From Desulfobacteraceae bacterium (GTDB lineage Bacteria; Desulfobacterota; Desulfobacteria; Desulfobacterales; Desulfosalsimonadaceae), in the NCBI GenBank assembly GCA_021162325.1, contig JAGGYV010000131.1, positions 1 through 18,315 on the forward strand: DNA of 18,315 nt, written 5' to 3'. Position 1 is the first letter of the stretch, and every line of letters begins with the position of its first letter. The translations under genes were made by a program, and so were the position numbers. Of this stretch, positions 14,651 through 18,315 are shown piece after piece. The notes beneath the pieces were generated by a model. That model was not told the origin of the DNA. It did no database searches and worked only from the letters and a program-made list of their open reading frames with translations.

Positions 14651-15666
14651 TATCCGTTCTCCTGCGTAAATACAATCAACGCATTGAGTTTGGAAAAGGC
14701 TTCCCCGTTGTCTATGGCTTTAGCCGCAACATGGATACCGTCTTTGAAATTATCTGCTTTTCCGGCAGCTACCAGGGCGGCTGCCGCATTAATTAAAATA
14801 ACATCCCGTTTAGGTCCTTTTTCGCCGTTTAAAATATTTTTTGTGATTTCAGCGTTTTCTTCAGGCGTTCCACCCACAAGATTTTCCGGGTCAGCGGCCT
14901 GACCAAAAAATTGTTCCGGCATAATATCATACGTGCTGATCTGATTATCTTTGAGTTCGGAAATGCGGGTAGGGGCGCAAATGGATATTTCATCGAGCCC
15001 GTCATGGCCGTGAACCACAAAAGCACGCTTTGTTCCCAGAAGTTTTAAGGCCTGGGCAAACATTTCGGTTAATTCCGGCGCAAAAACGCCGAGCAGCTGG
15101 CAGTTGGCTCCCGCCGGATTGGTGAGGGGACCCAGCATATTAAATATACTGCGCAGACCAATTTCTTTTCGGGCATTTGCCGCAAACCGCGTGGCACTAT
15201 GATAAATCGGGGCAAAAAGGAATCCAATGCCAATTTCAGCAATGGCTTCTTCCACAATTTCCGGATTAATATCGATCTTCATTCCCAAGGTTTCAAGCAC
15301 ATCCGCACTGCCGCACTGGCTGGAAATGGAACGGTTACCGTGCTTTGCAACAGTAACCCCGCATCCGGCAACCACAAAAGCAGTGGTGGTAGAAATATTA
15401 AAGGTCTTGGCGCCATCCCCCCCGGTTCCGCAGGTATCGACAATTGTTGCGGCCACGGCTTCAATCCGGTGGGCTTTTCTTCGCATGGCTTTTGCTGCAC
15501 CGGCAAGTTCTTCAAACGTTTCGCCCTTGGTGGCCAGCGCCCCCATAAAAGCCCCTATCTGGGCATCGGTAATATCTCCGGAAAAGATTTCTGTCATCAT
15601 TGCCGACATTTCATTTTCGTTTAAGTTTTCATTGCGGATAATTTTGCTTAAATGGTCCTTAAACAT
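14650..15666 (-). CDS. trpD: Anthranilate phosphoribosyltransferase
   Basis: Transfers phosphoribose from PRPP to anthranilate. It is 338 aa from the chosen start, standard for the family. The PRPP-binding loop DTCGTGGDGAKTFNIST starts near residue 77, followed by KHGNRSISSQCGSADVLE (108-125), GPLTNPA and the HGHDGLDE block. The frame is open nine codons further upstream (15693), but the ATG at 15666 has GGAGGG 5 nt upstream, and the protein then begins MFKDHLSKI as expected. It overlaps the trpG end by 8 nt. TrpG is a separate polypeptide, so there is no trpGD fusion. Confidence 0.97.
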   Translation of the reverse strand: MFKDHLSKIIRNENLNENEMSAMMTEIFSGDITDAQIGAFMGALATKGETFEELAGAAKAMRRKAHRIEAVAATIVDTCGTGGDGAKTFNISTTTAFVVAGCGVTVAKHGNRSISSQCGSADVLETLGMKIDINPEIVEEAIAEIGIGFLFAPIYHSATRFAANARKEIGLRSIFNMLGPLTNPAGANCQLLGVFAPELTEMFAQALKLLGTKRAFVVHGHDGLDEISICAPTRISELKDNQISTYDIMPEQFFGQAADPENLVGGTPEENAEITKNILNGEKGPKRDVILINAAAALVAAGKADNFKDGIHVAAKAIDNGEAFSKLNALIVFTQENG

Positions 15667-16243
15667 TGGTGCCCTCCATATTAAGATTAACAAAATTCCG
15701 TAATAATCGTTTCCCCACAGGGGTCATGATGGATTCCGGATGAAACTGGATTCCTTCAGTCGGATACGTTCGATGCCGCAGTCCCATAATTTCACCATCT
15801 TCGGTTTCAGCCGTGATTTCCAGGCAGTCGGGCAAATTTTCGCGGGATACAGCAAGGGAATGATACCGCATGGCCACAAATGGTTTATTCAATTTATTGA
15901 ACAGCTTTTTGCCGTCAGCAGTTACCATGGAAGTTTTTCCATGCATGATTTTTTTCGCGGAAATAATTTTACCCCCAAAAGCAACGGCAATGGATTGATG
16001 GCCAAGGCATACCCCGAGAATGGGTATTTTGCCGGAAAAATGCCGGATTACATGGATGGATAAACCGGCCGATTCCGGATTACCAGGACCGGGGGATATG
16101 ACAATTCCGGACATATTCAGTTTTTCAAGCTCCTCTATGGTAAATACATTATTTCTAAACACACGGATTTCTTCACCCAGCTGCCGAAGATATTGTACCA
16201 GATTATAGGTAAATGAATCATAATTATCAATCATAACAATCAT
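15659..16243 (-). CDS. trpG: Anthranilate synthase glutamine amidotransferase component
   Basis: Class I amidotransferase that supplies ammonia from glutamine to TrpE. At 194 aa it is a single-domain subunit. The triad is present: Cys79 in GVCLGHQ, and His168 and Glu170 in FHPES. The oxyanion region is SPGPGNP (50-56), and the N-terminus DNYDSFTYNLVQYL is diagnostic. The MRYHSL block is also typical. GGAG lies 7 nt before the ATG. A homologous PabA role (shared with folate synthesis) is possible, but operon position makes TrpG the primary call. A 187-nt gap holding palindromic repeat B separates it from trpE. Confidence 0.96.
   Translation of the reverse strand: MIVMIDNYDSFTYNLVQYLRQLGEEIRVFRNNVFTIEELEKLNMSGIVISPGPGNPESAGLSIHVIRHFSGKIPILGVCLGHQSIAVAFGGKIISAKKIMHGKTSMVTADGKKLFNKLNKPFVAMRYHSLAVSRENLPDCLEITAETEDGEIMGLRHRTYPTEGIQFHPESIMTPVGKRLLRNFVNLNMEGTNV
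15672..15677 (-). promoter_or_regulatory. Ribosome binding site deciding the trpD start
   Basis: GGAGGG on the minus strand lies 5 nt before the ATG at 15666, inside the last codons of trpG. It favours the shorter trpD over an extension to 15693 and indicates translational coupling. Confidence 0.75.
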
Positions 16244-16301
16244 CGGATGTCTCCTTTTAAGCTTGGCTGTTCAATTGACACAAGTGTTAAAGTCATATTT
16301 T

Positions 16302-16451
16302 GATGGCAAAGAAAAAAGCGCCTCCAATTTTATGTTATTGGCAAGGTGCGCAAGTTCTTCGTGATGATTCGTACTTTTTGTACAATGAAGAAACGAAAAA
16401 TGCAGCGCAACCCAAAAACTACAATTGACATTAGACTTTTTGCGAAGCCAT
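16302..16451. repeat. Long palindromic repeat, copy B, between trpE and trpG
   Basis: Starts gatggcaaagaaaaaag and ends gactttttgcgaagccat, with a central gtac-ttttt-gtac hairpin. It is homologous to the minus-strand reading of copy A and parallel to copy C. Similarity to A extends left to about 16277. Its right end overlaps the trpE coding sequence: the terminal bases encode the TrpE C-terminus MASQKV and the stop. Relative to A there is extra sequence (about 16411-16433) before the right end. Confidence 0.8.
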
Positions 16452-17912
16452 TAACTGGAGGGCTTTTTGTATAGCCATTGCCTTGTTCACGGTTTCAATT
16501 CGCTCTTTTTCCGGGTCAGAATCATAGACGATCCCGGCACCGGCATTGACGGTTAGTCTGCCATCTTCAATACAAGCAGTTCGTATGGTGATGGCAAGGT
16601 CCATATTGCCGTTAAAAGAAATGTAGCCGACAGCCCCGCCGTAAGGGCCGCGGGGATATTCCTCCAGTTCTGCGATAATTTCCATGGCCCGCACTTTTGG
16701 TGCCCCGGAAAGGGTCCCGGCCGGGAAACTAGCGGACATTAAATCCCAGGCATCATAATCGGATTTAACGTCACACGTGATATTGGACACCATATGCATG
16801 ACATGGGAGTATCGTTCAATCATCATTAAATCCGTTACCTGGACCGTGCCGGTTTCAGCCACTCGTCCGAGATCATTGCGGCCAAGATCAACCAGCATAA
16901 GATGTTCCGCTCGCTCTTTTTCATCGGCCAGTAATTCATCAGCAAGAGCACGATCCTCCTGCTCGGTGGTGCCACGAGGCCGGGTTCCGGCAATAGGGCG
17001 AAGCGTGGCTACTCCGTTTTCAAGGCGGACCATGGTTTCCGGTGAAGATCCGACCAATGTGGTTTCATCAAGGTGCATGAAAAAAAGATACGGTGACGGG
17101 TTGATATAGCGCTGCGCCCTGTACAATGAAAGCAAATCTTTGGGCGCATCACAAACAAACGGCTGGGAGATGACCGCCTGGATAACATCCCCTTGTGTGA
17201 TATATGATTTTATTTTATCAACTTTTGAACGAAAATCAGTCTCTTCGCATAATGATTTCATTTCATACGTTGAATCATTTTTTGTTTGTGTGTCAGTCAG
17301 GCTCATGGATATTTTAGCTTCAAGCCGGTCAATTCTTTTTGACACGGATTCAAAAGATTTTTCCGGATCTGCAAAATCATTTTTAAATGCAATGGCGACA
17401 ATCATCAGCGTATTGCGAATATTGTCAAATATCAGCATTTCATCCGGCAGAATAAAATGGGCCAGGGGTTTGTTTTCAGGAAATCCATGATGAATTTTTT
17501 CAAAAAAAGAAACCGTTTCATAGCTCAGATAACCCACAAGTCCGCCCCAGAATCTCGGCAGATCTGAAATCACTGCCGGATCATATCGTTTCATGAAATC
17601 CCTTAGAATGGGGAAGGGGTCATTGTTATGGACAATATTATCCTTATTACCGTTTTTTTGAATTTCAATCTGGTGTTTATAAATCCGGATATGGGTGCGG
17701 GCGGAAACACTTAAAAAACTGTAACGACCCCATCTTTCTCCGCCTTCAACACTTTCAAACAAAAACGCCGGTCCATTCTCAGAACTTATTTTTTTCAGAA
17801 CAGTCACCGGTGTATCCATGTCCGCAAGAATTTCCCGGCACAACGGCACCACATTGTGTTGATCAAATAAACCACAAAACTTCTTTTGATCGGGGAATTG
17901 TCGTAGCAGCAT
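16431..17912 (-). CDS. trpE: Anthranilate synthase component I
   Basis: Chorismate-binding subunit that, with TrpG, makes anthranilate; the committed step. 493 aa from the chosen start. The N-terminal regulatory domain includes FLFES (near 50-54) in place of the LLES feedback motif, and NPSPYLFFMHL (near 271), which in characterised enzymes lines the tryptophan site, so feedback inhibition is likely retained. The catalytic domain shows PIAGTRPRG, DLGRNDLGRV, SFPAGTLSGAPKVRAMEII and NAGAGIVYDSDP. An ATG at 17918 abuts the AAGGAG with no spacing; the ATG at 17912 has 6 nt and is preferred. The last six codons (MASQKV) lie in palindromic repeat B. Transcription is controlled by the upstream attenuator. 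Confidence 0.97.
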   Translation of the reverse strand: MLLRQFPDQKKFCGLFDQHNVVPLCREILADMDTPVTVLKKISSENGPAFLFESVEGGERWGRYSFLSVSARTHIRIYKHQIEIQKNGNKDNIVHNNDPFPILRDFMKRYDPAVISDLPRFWGGLVGYLSYETVSFFEKIHHGFPENKPLAHFILPDEMLIFDNIRNTLMIVAIAFKNDFADPEKSFESVSKRIDRLEAKISMSLTDTQTKNDSTYEMKSLCEETDFRSKVDKIKSYITQGDVIQAVISQPFVCDAPKDLLSLYRAQRYINPSPYLFFMHLDETTLVGSSPETMVRLENGVATLRPIAGTRPRGTTEQEDRALADELLADEKERAEHLMLVDLGRNDLGRVAETGTVQVTDLMMIERYSHVMHMVSNITCDVKSDYDAWDLMSASFPAGTLSGAPKVRAMEIIAELEEYPRGPYGGAVGYISFNGNMDLAITIRTACIEDGRLTVNAGAGIVYDSDPEKERIETVNKAMAIQKALQLMASQKV

Positions 17913-17918
17913 ATCCAT

Positions 17919-17924
17919 CTCCTT
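17919..17924 (-). promoter_or_regulatory. Ribosome binding site deciding the trpE start
   Basis: AAGGAG on the minus strand touches the ATG at 17918 directly but lies 6 nt before the ATG at 17912. Normal spacing favours initiation at the second ATG. Confidence 0.7.
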
Positions 17925-17983
17925 GTTTTTTTCAAAATAAATTTTTGCGAATGTCTCAATTTAAATTATAAAAAATTCAAATT

Positions 17984-18111
17984 CTTATGACAAAGAAAAA
18001 AGTTAAAATTCAAGGCGCACAAATTCTTTGGAATGAGGCGTAGCTTGCCTACTCCGCAATGACAAAGAATGAAGTGCAACGCAGAATTTGGACGTTTTGC
18101 GAAGTCATAAG
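17984..18111. repeat. Long palindromic repeat, copy C, in the trp leader
   Basis: Ends cttatgac (17984-17991) and gtcataag (18104-18111) are exact inverse complements. Between them lie the shared blocks gacaaagaaaaaagtt and gcagaatttggacgttttgcgaag cut by a central hairpin gtag-cttgc-ctac. The copy lies between the second terminator of the trp attenuator and trpE, so every readthrough trp transcript carries it. The central stem uses different bases from copies A and B yet still pairs. Confidence 0.8.
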
Positions 18112-18113
18112 TC

Positions 18114-18147
18114 AAAAAAAAAGACCGGGGAAGTACCCACGGTCTTT
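18114..18147 (-). terminator. trp leader terminator 2
   Basis: Read on the minus strand, AAAGACCG (18147-18140) pairs with CGGTCTTT (18127-18120), with an inner GGG/CCC extension and a small loop, followed by a run of nine T. It is a strong intrinsic terminator. Its 5' arm AAGACCG is repeated just before terminator 1, so the arms of the two hairpins could interchange. Confidence 0.88.
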
Positions 18148-18156
18148 GTGTCTAAA

Positions 18157-18189
18157 CAAAAAAACCGCAGGATTGAGGCTGCCCGCGGT
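18157..18189 (-). terminator. trp leader terminator 1
   Basis: Read on the minus strand, ACCGCGGG (18189-18182) pairs with CCTGCGGT (18171-18164), giving 8 pairs including one G-U, with a 10-base loop, followed by TTTTTTT. It starts 33 nt after the leader peptide stop. Its loop contains CAGCCT, which can pair with AGGCTG just after the three Trp codons (18249-18254), a plausible antiterminating contact. Confidence 0.85.
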
Positions 18190-18222
18190 CTTAAATATGA
18201 TTATATTTTTAGGTACAGGAAT

Positions 18223-18309
18223 CTATCCGTCAGCAAGCCTATTTATGTCAGCCTGCCACCACCAAAAGATATTTTCTGAAATTGTATTTTGTTTTAATTT
18301 ATTATTCAT
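18223..18309 (-). CDS. trpL: trp operon leader peptide
   Basis: A 28-codon ORF read on the minus strand from the ATG at 18309 to the TAG at 18223. It contains three consecutive TGG codons (18264-18256) in the context NIFWWWQAD, residues 16-18 being Trp. It starts MNNKLKQNT and ends NRLADG. The peptide itself needs no function; its translation senses charged tRNA-Trp for attenuation of trpE and the genes behind it. Only six bases upstream of the ATG are in the window, so the ribosome binding site cannot be seen. Three Trp codons in so short a frame, directly before terminator hairpins and trpE, make this a firm call. Confidence 0.93.
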   Translation of the reverse strand: MNNKLKQNTISENIFWWWQADINRLADG

Positions 18310-18315
18310 TATAAT

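Larger units (their letters stand above)
18114..18309 (-). promoter_or_regulatory. trp operon attenuator (leader peptide plus terminators)
   Basis: A short ORF with tandem Trp codons, followed by intrinsic terminators before trpE, is the classical ribosome-mediated attenuation layout. Charged tRNA-Trp would let the ribosome finish trpL and the terminators form; stalling at the Trp codons would expose upstream sequence that can compete for the terminator 1 stem-loop. The presence of two consecutive terminators is unusual. The promoter and most of the leader 5' end lie beyond the window. Confidence 0.85.

Noticed and set aside
15199..15703. Plus-strand open frames opposite trpD
   Set aside because: Antisense shadows of trpD. 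The minus-strand protein carries all expected catalytic motifs.
1..18315. CRISPR array
   Set aside because: Repeats here are few, palindromic and widely spaced. No regular short direct repeats with uniform spacers and no cas genes are present.

Overview
The window looks like a chromosomal segment of a Desulfobacterales-type sulfate reducer (Desulfobacterota). This is inferred from protein style, from the paired NDP-forming acyl-CoA synthetase subunits and from the kinds of dispersed palindromic repeats; no rRNA or marker gene is present to prove it. All genes I can support lie on the minus strand, so transcription runs from the right edge to the left.

Right half (18309 to 10230): a tryptophan biosynthesis operon preceded by a classical attenuator. 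A 28-codon leader peptide (trpL) with three consecutive Trp codons is followed by two tandem terminator hairpins, then trpE-trpG-trpD-trpC-trpF-trpB-trpA. The set covers chorismate to tryptophan. The trpG-D-C-F-B block is tightly packed with 0 to 8 nt overlaps. Three places are opened up by palindromic repeats: leader to trpE, trpE to trpG, and trpB to trpA. Fifteen bases after trpA comes a gene that does not belong to the pathway: a protein resembling the MjaI family of type II restriction endonucleases, but with a clear N-terminal signal peptide and no methyltransferase beside it. This is the most unusual object in the window.

Middle (10094 to 9357): a regulator that joins an N-terminal XRE-type helix-turn-helix, a duplicated helical segment and a C-terminal PilZ (c-di-GMP binding) domain.

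Left half (8993 to 802): a tightly coupled six-gene cluster with a periplasmic adaptor, an HAE1-type RND pump, a TolC-like outer-membrane channel, a TetR-family regulator, and the beta and alpha subunits of an NDP-forming acyl-CoA synthetase. The first five genes are linked by overlaps or 1-nt gaps. The simplest reading is a TetR-controlled tripartite efflux system whose transcript also makes an enzyme acting on an acyl-CoA or acid related to the effector.

Repeats are a theme. (i) Three copies of a roughly 125-150 bp imperfect palindrome (A at 9027, B at 16302, C at 17984). Copy B supplies the last codons of trpE; copy C sits between the trp attenuator and trpE. (ii) A roughly 100 bp direct repeat at 1-102 and 726-826 carrying a REP-like hairpin with a GTAG foot; the TAG of that foot is the stop codon of the acyl-CoA synthetase alpha gene. 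(iii) A perfect 21-bp hairpin at 610-659. (iv) A 28-bp inverted repeat between trpB and trpA. The first 800 bases hold these repeats and no gene I can support. No tRNA, rRNA, CRISPR array or intact insertion sequence was seen.
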